DNA of 64,000 nt from Crossiella sp. CA-258035 (GTDB lineage Bacteria; Actinomycetota; Actinomycetes; Mycobacteriales; Pseudonocardiaceae): NCBI RefSeq assembly GCF_030064675.1, contig NZ_CP116413.1, positions 8,151,501 through 8,215,500 on the forward strand, given 5' to 3'. Of this stretch, positions 34,538 through 43,219 are shown in pieces. Numbering within the stretch: the stretch's first letter is position 1; each line of letters starts with the position of its first letter. The notes beneath the pieces are model-generated. The model was given only the letters and a program-made list of their open reading frames with translations, was not told the DNA's origin and ran no database searches. The position numbers and the translations under genes were made by a program.

Positions 34538-35365
34538 TCACTGGCCGGCGCTGACCTCCTCGGTCAGCTCGACCAGGGCGGGCACCAGCACCCGGTCCGC
34601 GGCGACCCAGTCCAGACCGGCCAGGTTCGCCGCCGCCACCCAGCGCACCGCCCGGTGCTCCACGGCGCGCGGCTGGACGTCACCGGCGTCCAGCCGCGCG
34701 GTGTGCGTGCGCAGCAGGCCGACCCCGGGCAGCGGGATGTCCGGGCCAAGCCTGCCGGTCGGCCGCACCACCACGCCCATCTCCTCGTGGCACTCCCGGA
34801 CCAGCGCGTCCACCTCGCTCTCGCCGGGCTCGACCCGGCCGCCGGGCAGCTCCCACTTCCCGGCCAGGCTCATCGGGTAGCTGCGCTGCTGCACCAGCAG
34901 CGTGCCCTCGCGCACGATGGCCGCGGCCACCACGATCTTCTCCGCGGCCAGCTCCAGCGAGCGCAGCTCCACCTGGGTGCGGTGCGCGGCCAGCAGGCGC
35001 AGCACCAGCCGCCGGAACATCAGCAGGTCGCCGAGCTTGCCCAGCGGGTTGTTCCAGCTCAGGCTCTCGGTGACGAGCACGCCGCCGCCGGTGTCGGCCA
35101 CCCGCACGGTGACCCCGCCACCGGCCGCGGTGACCAGGCTGAGCCCGGCCTCGTCCACGTGGTCCACCCGCAGCCGCTGCGCGGGCAGCAGCGGGAACGC
35201 GCACTTCAGCTCGTCCCCCAGCACCAGCAGCGCGCCATCGGCGTTGACCTGCAACCGGCCGCCCGCGGCCGCCACCGCCTGCCCCCAGGTCTGGACCTCG
35301 CGCAGCGCCGCCGCGACCGTGCGCACCGGCGCGTCGATGAGCACCGTCGACCGCAACACACCCAT
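34538..35365 (-). CDS. SRPBCC-like N-terminus fused to a Nudix hydrolase
   Basis: This 275-aa protein joins two regions. Residues about 1-135 look like an SRPBCC-type fold (VLIDAPVRTVAAALREVQTW, SLSWNNPLGKLGDLLMFRRL). Residues about 145-270 are a MutT-type Nudix domain with the box GRVEPGESEVDALVRECHEE. MutT/CTP-pyrophosphohydrolase-like proteins sanitise oxidised nucleotides, but the fusion may have another substrate. ATG 35365 is chosen over longer frames. It lies 3 bp beyond trpS on the opposite strand. Confidence 0.85.
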   Translation of the reverse strand: MGVLRSTVLIDAPVRTVAAALREVQTWGQAVAAAGGRLQVNADGALLVLGDELKCAFPLLPAQRLRVDHVDEAGLSLVTAAGGGVTVRVADTGGGVLVTESLSWNNPLGKLGDLLMFRRLVLRLLAAHRTQVELRSLELAAEKIVVAAAIVREGTLLVQQRSYPMSLAGKWELPGGRVEPGESEVDALVRECHEEMGVVVRPTGRLGPDIPLPGVGLLRTHTARLDAGDVQPRAVEHRAVRWVAAANLAGLDWVAADRVLVPALVELTEEVSAGQ

Positions 35366-35396
35366 GGCCCGAATCCTGTCAGCCGCGCCTGACCGG

Positions 35397-36755
35397 TCAG
35401 GGTTTGGGCCAGCGGATCTCGAAGCGGGCCCCGCCCTCCGGCGAACCGGCCGCGCGCACCGTGCCGCCGCGGCGGTGCACCAGGTCCGCGACCAGGGCCA
35501 GGCCCAGCCCGGCGCCGCCGCTGGCCCGGTCCCTGGCCTCGTCCACCCGGTGGAAGCGCTCGAAGACCTGGTCCCGGTGCTCCGCCGGCACACCGGGTCC
35601 GTCGTCCTCCACCAGCAGCCTGCCCTGCGTGCCAGCGGGCAGCACCAGCACCCTGACCAGCGCGCGGGCGTAGCGGGCGGCGTTGCGCAGCACGTTGTCC
35701 ACCACCAGCTGCACCTCGCGCGGGGCGGCCAGCACCAGCACCGGGGTCGGCGCCTCCACCCTGACCACGATGCCGCGCTCGCCCAGCCGGGCCGCCGAGG
35801 CCTTGGCCACCGCGACCAGGTCCACCGGCTCGGCCTCCGGCAGGTCCACCGCGTCCGCGCGGGCCAGCATGAGCAGGTCGTCGACCAGCTGGGAGAGCCG
35901 TTCGGCCTCCACCGCGATGTCGGCCAGCGTCTCCTGGGCCAGCTCGGGGTCGGGGTGGGCCACCGCGACCTCGGCCTGCACCCGCAGCGAGGCCACCGGC
36001 GAACGCAGCTCGTGCGCGGCGTCCCCGCTGAACCGGCGCATCCGCTCGGCCGCCTCGTCCCGCCTGGCCAGCAGCGCGTTCAGCTCCTCGGCCAGCGCGC
36101 GCAGCTCGTCGCGGGCCTCGGGCACCGGCAGCCGCTGACCCGGCGGCAGCGCGCCCGCGGCCTGGCGCATCCGCTGCACCGGGCGCAGCGCCAGCCGCAC
36201 CGCGACCCAGGCGGTGCCGGCCACCGCGATCATGGACAGCAGCGCGCCCGGCAGGAACCAGTACCCGGCCCGCTCGAAGACGTTGAGGTAGCTGGTGAAC
36301 TCGGTGCCCACCACGACCAGCCGCTGCGCGCCGTCGGGCACGCTGACCACCCGGCCCACCCAGCGCACCGCGGGCCCCGGCTGCTCCGGCTCGCTGCGGT
36401 GCATGTACATCGGGAACACCGAGACGCCCTTGCCCGCGCGCAGGTCCCTGATCTGCCAGTCGGTCAGCCGCGGCGCGTCCCCGCCGTCGATCGGCCCGCC
36501 GGAGCTGTCCAGCACCCTGATCCGCTGGTCCCGCGGGCCGGGCGGGGCCGGGCGGCCTGCCGTGATGTCGGCGGCCGCGGTGTCCAGGGTGGCCCGCAGC
36601 TGGCCGTCCACCTGGTCGGTCAGCGCGGAGGCGAAGATCGCCGAGGTGACCTGGGCGACCCAGCCGAAGACCAGCAGCGCGACCACCGCGACCACCATGG
36701 TGATCCGGGCGCGCAGGGTGCGCCGGACCCACCAGCGGCGCAGCGGGCGCGGCAT
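35397..36755 (-). CDS. Sensor histidine kinase (EnvZ/OmpR class)
   Basis: This 452-aa kinase has two transmembrane helices flanking an extracellular domain of about 120 residues, a HAMP domain, a HisKA domain with His248 in DAAHELRSPVASLR, and HATPase motifs NVLRNAARYA and DDGPGVP. It probably senses an envelope signal. The start ATG overlaps the response-regulator TGA by 1 nt (TGATG), which indicates translational coupling. Confidence 0.93.
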   Translation of the reverse strand: MPRPLRRWWVRRTLRARITMVVAVVALLVFGWVAQVTSAIFASALTDQVDGQLRATLDTAAADITAGRPAPPGPRDQRIRVLDSSGGPIDGGDAPRLTDWQIRDLRAGKGVSVFPMYMHRSEPEQPGPAVRWVGRVVSVPDGAQRLVVVGTEFTSYLNVFERAGYWFLPGALLSMIAVAGTAWVAVRLALRPVQRMRQAAGALPPGQRLPVPEARDELRALAEELNALLARRDEAAERMRRFSGDAAHELRSPVASLRVQAEVAVAHPDPELAQETLADIAVEAERLSQLVDDLLMLARADAVDLPEAEPVDLVAVAKASAARLGERGIVVRVEAPTPVLVLAAPREVQLVVDNVLRNAARYARALVRVLVLPAGTQGRLLVEDDGPGVPAEHRDQVFERFHRVDEARDRASGGAGLGLALVADLVHRRGGTVRAAGSPEGGARFEIRWPKP

Positions 36756-37453
36756 CAGGACTCCGGGCCGGGGTCTGGGCTGGCCAGGTAGCCGTGGCCG
36801 CGCACGGTGCGCACCAGGTGCCCGGCGCCCACCGCCTCCAGCTTGCGCCGCAGGTAGCCCACGTAGACCTCGACCGCGTTGCGGGTGGCCGCCTGCTCGT
36901 CGCCCCAGGCCGCGCGCAGCAGCTCGTCCTTGCTGACCACCACGCCAGGCCGCCCGGCCAGCGTGGCCAGCACCGCGAACTCGCGCGGGCTCAGCGCCAC
37001 CGGCTCACCCGCCCAGCTCACCTCGCGGGTAGCCCGGTCCACGGTCAGCTGCCCCAGCCGCAGCACCTCGCGCGGCCCGCTGTCCGTGCCGCTGCGCCGC
37101 AGCAGCGCCTTGACCTGGGCCACCAGCACCACGAAGGAGAACGGTTTGACCAGGTAGCCGTCCGCGCCCAGGTCCAGCCCGTCGGCCTGGTCCACCTCGC
37201 CGTCCTTGGCCGAGACCATCAGCACCGGGGTGCGCACGCCCTCCGCGCGCAGCCGCTCCAGCACCCGGTAACCGGACAGGCCGGGCAGCATGATGTCCAG
37301 CAGCACCACGTCAAAAGAGCCGGTCAGGGCCGCGCGCAGGCCGGAGTTGCCATCCGGCGCGGTGACCACCTCCATGCCCTCCGCGCGCAGCCCGCGTTCC
37401 AGCGCCCTGCGCACCCCAGGTTCGTCGTCCACGATCAGCACTCGCGCGGTCAC
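36755..37453 (-). CDS. OmpR/PhoB-type response regulator
   Basis: This 232-aa protein has a receiver domain with phospho-acceptor Asp53 (VVLLDIMLPG) and a C-terminal winged HTH (LSPREFAVLATL, then NAVEVYVGYLRRKLE). It precedes the cognate kinase. Starting at GTG 37453, it is divergent from the LolA-like gene by 144 bp; TCTCAG boxes fill part of this gap. Confidence 0.94.
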   Translation of the reverse strand: MTARVLIVDDEPGVRRALERGLRAEGMEVVTAPDGNSGLRAALTGSFDVVLLDIMLPGLSGYRVLERLRAEGVRTPVLMVSAKDGEVDQADGLDLGADGYLVKPFSFVVLVAQVKALLRRSGTDSGPREVLRLGQLTVDRATREVSWAGEPVALSPREFAVLATLAGRPGVVVSKDELLRAAWGDEQAATRNAVEVYVGYLRRKLEAVGAGHLVRTVRGHGYLASPDPGPES

Positions 37454-37494
37454 CGGGCAAGCATGCCGCTGTTCTCCCAGGTCGTGCGGGAGGC

Positions 37495-37542
37495 TCTCAG
37501 TGCTCTCTCAGCGAAAGCCGGGCATTCTCAGTGGTGTCTCAG
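37495..37542. promoter_or_regulatory. Two pairs of TCTCAG direct repeats
   Basis: TCTCAG occurs at 37495, 37506, 37526 and 37537. Copies within each pair are 11 bp apart, close to one DNA turn, which fits a dimer of an OmpR-type regulator on each pair. The boxes lie between the divergent response-regulator and LolA-like genes, a natural site for control of both. Confidence 0.6.
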
Positions 37543-37597
37543 CAGGGCGGGGCCAGTCTCGGCTGCACGGGACGACCCCGATTCGCAAGGAGGAGAC

Positions 37598-38737
37598 ATG
37601 GACCGAAGGAAGGCCACAGTCACGGTGGCCACGGCCGGCGCGGTCGCCGGCGCCGTGGGGCTCGCGCTGCTCGCGGTGCCCGGTGGCGCTGGTGCGGCGC
37701 CGACGTTGCCGTCGGTGGCCGCCGAGGACCTGGTGCAGTCGGTGTTGACCACCACGCCGCCCGCGCTCGGCGGCACCGTCGAGGTGACCAACAACCTCGG
37801 CCTGCCCGCCATCCCCGGCGCGCCGCAGGTGGCCGCGGGCAACAGCAAGCTGCGGGTGTGGACCGACGGGGCGGGCAAGAGCCGGGCCTCGCTGCCGGAG
37901 GGGCAGAACGAGAAGACCATCGTCCAGGACGGCACCACCGTCTGGACCTGGGACTCCGCCGAGCGCAAGGTGACCAAGTCCACTGTGGACGCCAAGGCGC
38001 TCGAGGAGAAGAAGGCCGAGCTGGACAAGGACAAGAAGGTCCGGCCGACCGACCCGGCCAGCGCCGCGCGTGAGCTGGTGAACCTGGTTCGCCAGCAGAG
38101 CGACCTGTCCGTGGACGGCACCGCCGAGGTGGCCGGTCGCCCGGCCTACGAGCTGGTGCTGACGCCGAAGCCGAACGAGCGGACGCTGCTGCGCGGCGTG
38201 CGGGTCGCGGTGGACGCGGAGAAGCGCATCCCGCTGCGGGTGACCGTGCTGACCAACGGCACCGACACCCCGGCGCTCCAGGTGGGCTTCAGCCAGCTGA
38301 ACGTGGGCCAGCAGGACGCCAACCTGTTCAAGTTCACCCCGCCGCCGGGCGCGACGGTGGAGGAGAACAAGGTCGACGGCAAGGCCAAGGAGCACCGGGC
38401 CCCGTCGAAGGAAGAGATCGAGAAGGCCAAGAAGGAAGCCGAGAAGGCCGTCAAGGTCGTCGGCGAGGGCTGGGACACCACCGTCGTCGGCAAGCTGCCG
38501 GAGCAGGCGCTGACCGCGCCGAAGCCGGCCGAGGGCAGGCGTGGCGACCGTGGCGCGGCCGCGGGCAACCCGCTTGACCTGGTCAAGCAGCTGGGCAAGG
38601 AGGTCAACGGCGCCTGGGGTTCGGGCTGGGTCATCGAGACCAAGGTCGGGACCGCGCTGGTCACCGCCGACGGCCGCTTCGCCGTCGGCGCGGTGCCGCA
38701 GCAGGTGCTGACCGAGGCGATCGGTCAGGTGAAGTGA
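37598..38737 (+). CDS. LolA/RseB-like secreted protein
   Basis: This 379-aa exported protein has a signal sequence (TVATAGAVAGAVGLALLA) and a long LolA-like half-barrel pattern (VQDGTTVWTWDSAERKV, GRPAYELVLTPKP, VAVDAEKRIPLRV). Similar actinobacterial proteins may carry lipids or act as RseB-type sensors. ATG 37598 has AAGGAGGAGAC. It overlaps the next gene by 4 bp, so it is coupled to the ABC ATPase. Confidence 0.85.
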   Translation: MDRRKATVTVATAGAVAGAVGLALLAVPGGAGAAPTLPSVAAEDLVQSVLTTTPPALGGTVEVTNNLGLPAIPGAPQVAAGNSKLRVWTDGAGKSRASLPEGQNEKTIVQDGTTVWTWDSAERKVTKSTVDAKALEEKKAELDKDKKVRPTDPASAARELVNLVRQQSDLSVDGTAEVAGRPAYELVLTPKPNERTLLRGVRVAVDAEKRIPLRVTVLTNGTDTPALQVGFSQLNVGQQDANLFKFTPPPGATVEENKVDGKAKEHRAPSKEEIEKAKKEAEKAVKVVGEGWDTTVVGKLPEQALTAPKPAEGRRGDRGAAAGNPLDLVKQLGKEVNGAWGSGWVIETKVGTALVTADGRFAVGAVPQQVLTEAIGQVK

Positions 38738-39720
38738 CCGCCGGACTGGCGGGCACGGAGCTGAGCGTGGCGGGGGTGGCTTCGGCCGCCCCCGCCCCCT
38801 CCCTCACCCTGGCCGCCCGCACCAGGGGACTGCGCAAGGTCTACGGCAAGACCGTGGCGGTGGACCGGGTGGACCTGGACGTGCCGCAGGGCGCGGTGCT
38901 GGGCATGCTGGGGCCCAACGGTTCCGGCAAGACCACCACCATCCGGATGCTGCTCGGCCTGGTCCGCCCCACCGCCGGTGAGGTGGAGCTGCTGGGCCAC
39001 CGGATGCCGGATGAGTCCACCGCGGCGCTGGCCCAGGTCGGCGCGCTGGTCGAGGGACCGGGCTTCCACCCGTTCCTGAGCGGCCGGGAGAACCTGCGGC
39101 GGCTGGGCGCGGCCGAACCGCTGCTGGAGACCAGGGCGATCAAGGGCGCGGTGGCCGACGCGCTGGAGCGGGTCGGGCTCGCGCACGCGGCCGACCGCAA
39201 GTTCCGCGGCTACTCCCTCGGCATGAAGCAGCGCCTCGGCCTGGCCGCCGCGCTGCTGGTGCCGCGCCGCCTGGTGGTGCTGGACGAGCCGACCAACGGC
39301 ATGGACCCGGCGGGCACCAGGGAGATCCGCAAGGTGATGGCGCAGCTGCACGCGGCAGGCACCACCGTCGTGGTGTCCTCGCACCTGCTCGCCGAGGTGG
39401 AGGCCACCTGCACGCACGTGGCCGTGCTGCACCAGGGCACCGTGGTCGGGCAGGGCCCGCTCTCGGAGCTGCTGGAAGCCGGCGCGCCCACGCTGACCGT
39501 GGCCACGCCGGATGTGGCCGAGGCCGTGGAGGCGCTGCGCTCGGCCAAGATCCCCGCGCGGGCCGCCGACGGCGGGGTGCGGGTGGAGCTGACCGGCGCG
39601 GAGGCGCCGAAGGTGATCGAGACCCTGGTTCGGGCGGGGGTCTCGGTGCACGAGGCACATCGGGAGCGCACCGGGCTGGAAGAGCTGTTCGCCCGGCTCA
39701 CCGAGGAGGACGGGGCATGA
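38734..39720 (+). CDS. ABC transporter ATP-binding protein
   Basis: This 328-aa ATPase has Walker A GPNGSGKTTT, signature YSLGMKQRLG, Walker B VVLDEPTNGMDP and SSHLLAEVE. A Pro/Ala-rich N-terminal tail of about 25 residues precedes the core. It overlaps the LolA-like gene by 4 bp and the permease by 4 bp, so three proteins are made together; the LolA-like partner may pass a substrate to the exporter. It resembles the ATPase at 17086. Confidence 0.92.
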   Translation: MTAGLAGTELSVAGVASAAPAPSLTLAARTRGLRKVYGKTVAVDRVDLDVPQGAVLGMLGPNGSGKTTTIRMLLGLVRPTAGEVELLGHRMPDESTAALAQVGALVEGPGFHPFLSGRENLRRLGAAEPLLETRAIKGAVADALERVGLAHAADRKFRGYSLGMKQRLGLAAALLVPRRLVVLDEPTNGMDPAGTREIRKVMAQLHAAGTTVVVSSHLLAEVEATCTHVAVLHQGTVVGQGPLSELLEAGAPTLTVATPDVAEAVEALRSAKIPARAADGGVRVELTGAEAPKVIETLVRAGVSVHEAHRERTGLEELFARLTEEDGA

Positions 39721-40592
39721 CCGCCACACTCGCCGAACCGGCACCGGCCACGCCGGTCGCGGTGTCCACCGGCCCGAAGCAAGCATCCGCCTGGCGGCTC
39801 TACGCCTCCGAGCTGCGCTGGATCCTGCGCCGCCCGCGCACCGTGGTGGCGCTGACCCTGATGGCGCTGGTGCCGATCGCGATCGGCATCGGGGTCACCG
39901 TGATCGGCGGCAACGCGCCGGGCCGCGGTCCGGCGATGATCATGGCGGCGGTGGGCAACGGGATGGTGCTGCCGCTGGCCGCGCTGACCGTCTCGATGAC
40001 CATGCTGCTGCCGCTGGTGGCCACCATGTCCGCCGCGGACGCGCTGGCCGGTGAGGCCTCGCACGGCACGCTGCGCGGGCTGCTGATGGCCCCGGTGAGC
40101 CGGGTGCGGCTGGTCGCGGTGAAGGCGGCCGGGGTGGCCACGGTGATCGTGATCGCGGTGTCGCTGATCGTGCTGCTCGGCATGATCACCGGCGTGGTGA
40201 TCGTGGGCGGCACCGAGGTGGTCACGCTTTCCGGCACCACGCTGCCGTTCCTGGACGCGCTGGGCAAGGTCGGCCTGGCCGCGGGCTGGGTGGCCTTCCA
40301 GATGATGGCGCTGGCCGCGATCGCGCTGGCGGTCTCCTCGCTCACCGAGCACCCGCTGGTGGTGCTGGCCGCCACGCTGGGCGGGCTGATCGTGGTGCAG
40401 GTGCTGGGCGCGATCCCCGGCATGGAGTGGCTCCAGCCGTACCTGCTGCCCACCGGCTGGACCGCGCTGGCCGACGTGCTGCGCGACCCGATGCCGTGGG
40501 ACGGCTTGCTGGACAGCAGCGCGAAGGCGGCCTGTTACCTGCTGATCGGGCTGTCGCTGACCTTCGTCCGCATGTCCACCAAGGACGGCTGA
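39717..40592 (+). CDS. ABC-2 type transporter permease
   Basis: This 291-aa protein has six hydrophobic segments in the ABC-2 pattern, with cytosolic N-terminal helix YASELRWILRRPRT and the ASHGTLRGLLMAPVSR segment. It pairs with the ATPase just upstream. The stop abuts the convergent thiQ stop with no spacer, so the two operons meet end to end. Confidence 0.9.
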   Translation: MTATLAEPAPATPVAVSTGPKQASAWRLYASELRWILRRPRTVVALTLMALVPIAIGIGVTVIGGNAPGRGPAMIMAAVGNGMVLPLAALTVSMTMLLPLVATMSAADALAGEASHGTLRGLLMAPVSRVRLVAVKAAGVATVIVIAVSLIVLLGMITGVVIVGGTEVVTLSGTTLPFLDALGKVGLAAGWVAFQMMALAAIALAVSSLTEHPLVVLAATLGGLIVVQVLGAIPGMEWLQPYLLPTGWTALADVLRDPMPWDGLLDSSAKAACYLLIGLSLTFVRMSTKDG

Positions 40593-41624
40593 TCAGGCGG
40601 GCAGCACCGCGACCGCCTCGGGATCCAGGCGCAGCCGCACCGGATCCCCGGCGGCCGGTGCACCGAGGACCGGCCCGACCGCCTCGACCTCGCTGATCTC
40701 CGGCAGATCGGCGAGGTCGAGTCGCACCACCAGCCGGATGTGGTCGGTGCGGTGCACCCGGCGCACCACCAGCCCGGACAGCTCACCGTCGGCCCCGGCC
40801 CGCAGCGCGGCCGCGCGCAGGCCCAGCCGCGCCGATCCGTCCGGGAAGCCTTGCGCGGCAACGCTTCCCACCGCCGACTCCGCCACGCCGTCTCGCACTT
40901 GAGCCGGGATCATCGTGCTACAGCCCAGGAACCGGGCCACCTCGGCGTCGGCGGGCGCGCGCCACACCGACTCCGGCGTGCCCAGCTGGCGGATCCGGCC
41001 CGCCGACATCACCGCGACCCGGTCGGCCAGGGTGAACGCCTCGTCGTGGTCGTGCGTGACCACCAGCGCGGTGGCGCCCGCCTTGCGCAGCAACGTGGCC
41101 AGGTCCATCGCCAGCTGCTCGCGCAGCGCCCGGTCCAGCGCGGACAGCGGCTCGTCCAGCAGCAGCAACCGTGGCCTCGGCGCGAGCGCCCTGGCCAGCG
41201 CGACCCGCTGCTGCTCGCCGCCGGAGAGCTCGGTGACCCGCCGGGAGCCGTAGCCGGTCAGGCCGACCAGCTCCAGCAGCTCGGCGATCCGCACCCGCTG
41301 GTCGGCCTTGGGCACGCCGTGCATGCGCAGGCCGAAGGCGATGTTGCCGGCCACGTCGCGGTGCGGGAACAGCTGACCGTCCTGGAAGACCAGGCCGAAG
41401 CCGCGCCGGTGCACCGGGACCGCGACCAGGTCCGCGCCGTCCCAGCTGACCGTGCCCGCGGTGGGCTGCTCCAGTCCGGCGATGGCGCGCAGCAGGGTGG
41501 ACTTGCCGCAGCCGGACGGGCCGAGCAGGGCGAGCACCTCACCCTCCACAATGGACAGATCAACCCGGTCCACCGCGGTGCTGCGGCCGTACTTCACCAC
41601 AAGCCCGTCGACGCCAAGACTCAT
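40593..41624 (-). CDS. thiQ: Thiamine ABC transporter ATP-binding protein
   Basis: This 343-aa ATPase has Walker A GPSGCGKST, signature LSGGEQQRVALARAL, Walker B LLLLDEPLSALD and the His switch VVTHDHDEA. The C-terminal TOBE-like domain is of the type found in ion/thiamine importers. ATG 41624 overlaps the permease stop by 1 nt (TGATG). Assignment to thiamine rests on ThiB homology and the TPP riboswitch ahead of the operon. Confidence 0.9.
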   Translation of the reverse strand: MSLGVDGLVVKYGRSTAVDRVDLSIVEGEVLALLGPSGCGKSTLLRAIAGLEQPTAGTVSWDGADLVAVPVHRRGFGLVFQDGQLFPHRDVAGNIAFGLRMHGVPKADQRVRIAELLELVGLTGYGSRRVTELSGGEQQRVALARALAPRPRLLLLDEPLSALDRALREQLAMDLATLLRKAGATALVVTHDHDEAFTLADRVAVMSAGRIRQLGTPESVWRAPADAEVARFLGCSTMIPAQVRDGVAESAVGSVAAQGFPDGSARLGLRAAALRAGADGELSGLVVRRVHRTDHIRLVVRLDLADLPEISEVEAVGPVLGAPAAGDPVRLRLDPEAVAVLPA

Positions 41625-43219
41625 CAGAACTCCCCGGTGCCGACTCGAAGTTTCTCGATGGCCAGCACCGCCAGCGCGGTCACCACCATGAGCAGGGCGC
41701 AGGCCGCGTAGGCCATGGCCTCGTTCAGCTCGCCGGGCCGGGCGATCAGCCTGGCGATGGCCACCGGCAGCGTGGGCGCCTCCGGCCTGGCCAGGAAGCT
41801 GGTCGCGCCGAACTCGCCCAGTGCCACCACAAAACCGAACCCGGCCGCGGCCAGCATGGACCGCAGCGCCAGCGGCAGGTCGACCTCCCGCCACACCCGC
41901 AGCGGGCCCGCGCCCAGGGTGGCCGCGGCCTGGCGCAGCCGGTCGTCGACGGCGCGCAGCACCGGCAGCACCAGCCGCACCACCAGCGGGGTGACCACCA
42001 GCGCCTGGGCCAGCGGCACCAGCAGCGGCGAGGTGCGGAAGTCGCCGGGCAGCGCGTCCATGGTGACCAGGTAGCCGAAGCCGACGGTCACCGCGGAGAC
42101 GCCCAGCGGCAGCATCAGCACCACGTCCAGCGCCTCGCCGGTCCCGCGCCCGCGCACCCTGGACAGCACGATCGCCGCCAGCAGGCCGACCACCAGCGCG
42201 AGCAGGGTGGCGTCGGTGGCCGCGCGCAGCGAGTTCAGCGCGGCCTCGACCCCGGAGACGGCCAGCGTGCCCTGGGCCCCGCCGGTGGCCAGCGCGCGGT
42301 AGCCGTCGAAGCTCCAACCGTCCTCTGTGGACAGTGAACGGAGCAGCAGCCCGACGATCGGCACCACCAGCCCGAGCACCACCAGTCCCGCGGCGGCCAT
42401 CACGAACCATTCGCCGCCGTGTGGTCTGCGCAGGCTCTCCTGGGCCGCGCGCAGCTTCAGCTGGGCCTCCCTGCGCCTGCGCGCGACCGCGCCGACCACC
42501 AGCGCGGCGATCACCGCGGCCAGTTGCAGCAGCGAGAGCGCGGCCGCGCCGGAGAGGTCGAGCAGGTTGACCGTGCGCAGGTAGATCTCGGTCTCCAGGG
42601 TGCGCAGCCGGGAGCCGCCGAGGATCAGCACCACGCCGAAAGCGGTGGAGCAGAACAGGAACACCACCGCGGCGGCCGAGCCGATGGCCGGGCCGAGCGC
42701 GGGCAGCGTGACGGTCCGGAAGGTCCGCCAGCGGGAGGCGCCGAGCGCGCGGGCGGCGTCCTCGGCCCTGCGGTCCAGGTGCGCCCACAGGCCGCCGACG
42801 GTGCGGGCCACCACGGCCACGTTGAAGAAGGCGTTGGCCAGCACGATGCCCAGTACCCCGGCATCGCCGAGCACCGCGCGGAAGGCCAGGCCCACCACCA
42901 CGGTGGGCAGCACGAACGGCACCGTGATGGCCAGCCGGACGAACCCCCGCCCGCGCACGTCGCAGCGGGCCAGCAGGTAGGCCACCGGCATCCCGGCCAG
43001 CAGCGCCACCAGCGTCGCCGCCGCGGCCTGGCCCAGCGTGAAGGCGACCAGGCTCCAGGTGGACGGGTCGGCCAGCGTCTTGGCCACCCCGGTGCGCCCG
43101 AGGCCGAGACCGATGATCGCGGCCACCGGCCAGGCGAAGAAGACGGCCAGGAAGGCCAGTGGAACAGCCGCGGCGGCCCCGAGGCCGAGCCTGCTCAGCC
43201 CTGAACGAGCTTGCGCCAC
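41624..43219 (-). CDS. thiP: Thiamine ABC transporter permease
   Basis: This 531-aa fused permease has two sets of about six helices, each with an EAA loop (DAARALGASRWRTFRTVTLP and QAAATLGAGPLRVWREVDLP), as in ThiP and related FbpB-type importers. Its start at GTG 43219 overlaps the thiB stop by 25 bp, with GGAG close by, so coupling is likely. A downstream start is possible. Confidence 0.88.
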   Translation of the reverse strand: MAQARSGLSRLGLGAAAAVPLAFLAVFFAWPVAAIIGLGLGRTGVAKTLADPSTWSLVAFTLGQAAAATLVALLAGMPVAYLLARCDVRGRGFVRLAITVPFVLPTVVVGLAFRAVLGDAGVLGIVLANAFFNVAVVARTVGGLWAHLDRRAEDAARALGASRWRTFRTVTLPALGPAIGSAAAVVFLFCSTAFGVVLILGGSRLRTLETEIYLRTVNLLDLSGAAALSLLQLAAVIAALVVGAVARRRREAQLKLRAAQESLRRPHGGEWFVMAAAGLVVLGLVVPIVGLLLRSLSTEDGWSFDGYRALATGGAQGTLAVSGVEAALNSLRAATDATLLALVVGLLAAIVLSRVRGRGTGEALDVVLMLPLGVSAVTVGFGYLVTMDALPGDFRTSPLLVPLAQALVVTPLVVRLVLPVLRAVDDRLRQAAATLGAGPLRVWREVDLPLALRSMLAAAGFGFVVALGEFGATSFLARPEAPTLPVAIARLIARPGELNEAMAYAACALLMVVTALAVLAIEKLRVGTGEF

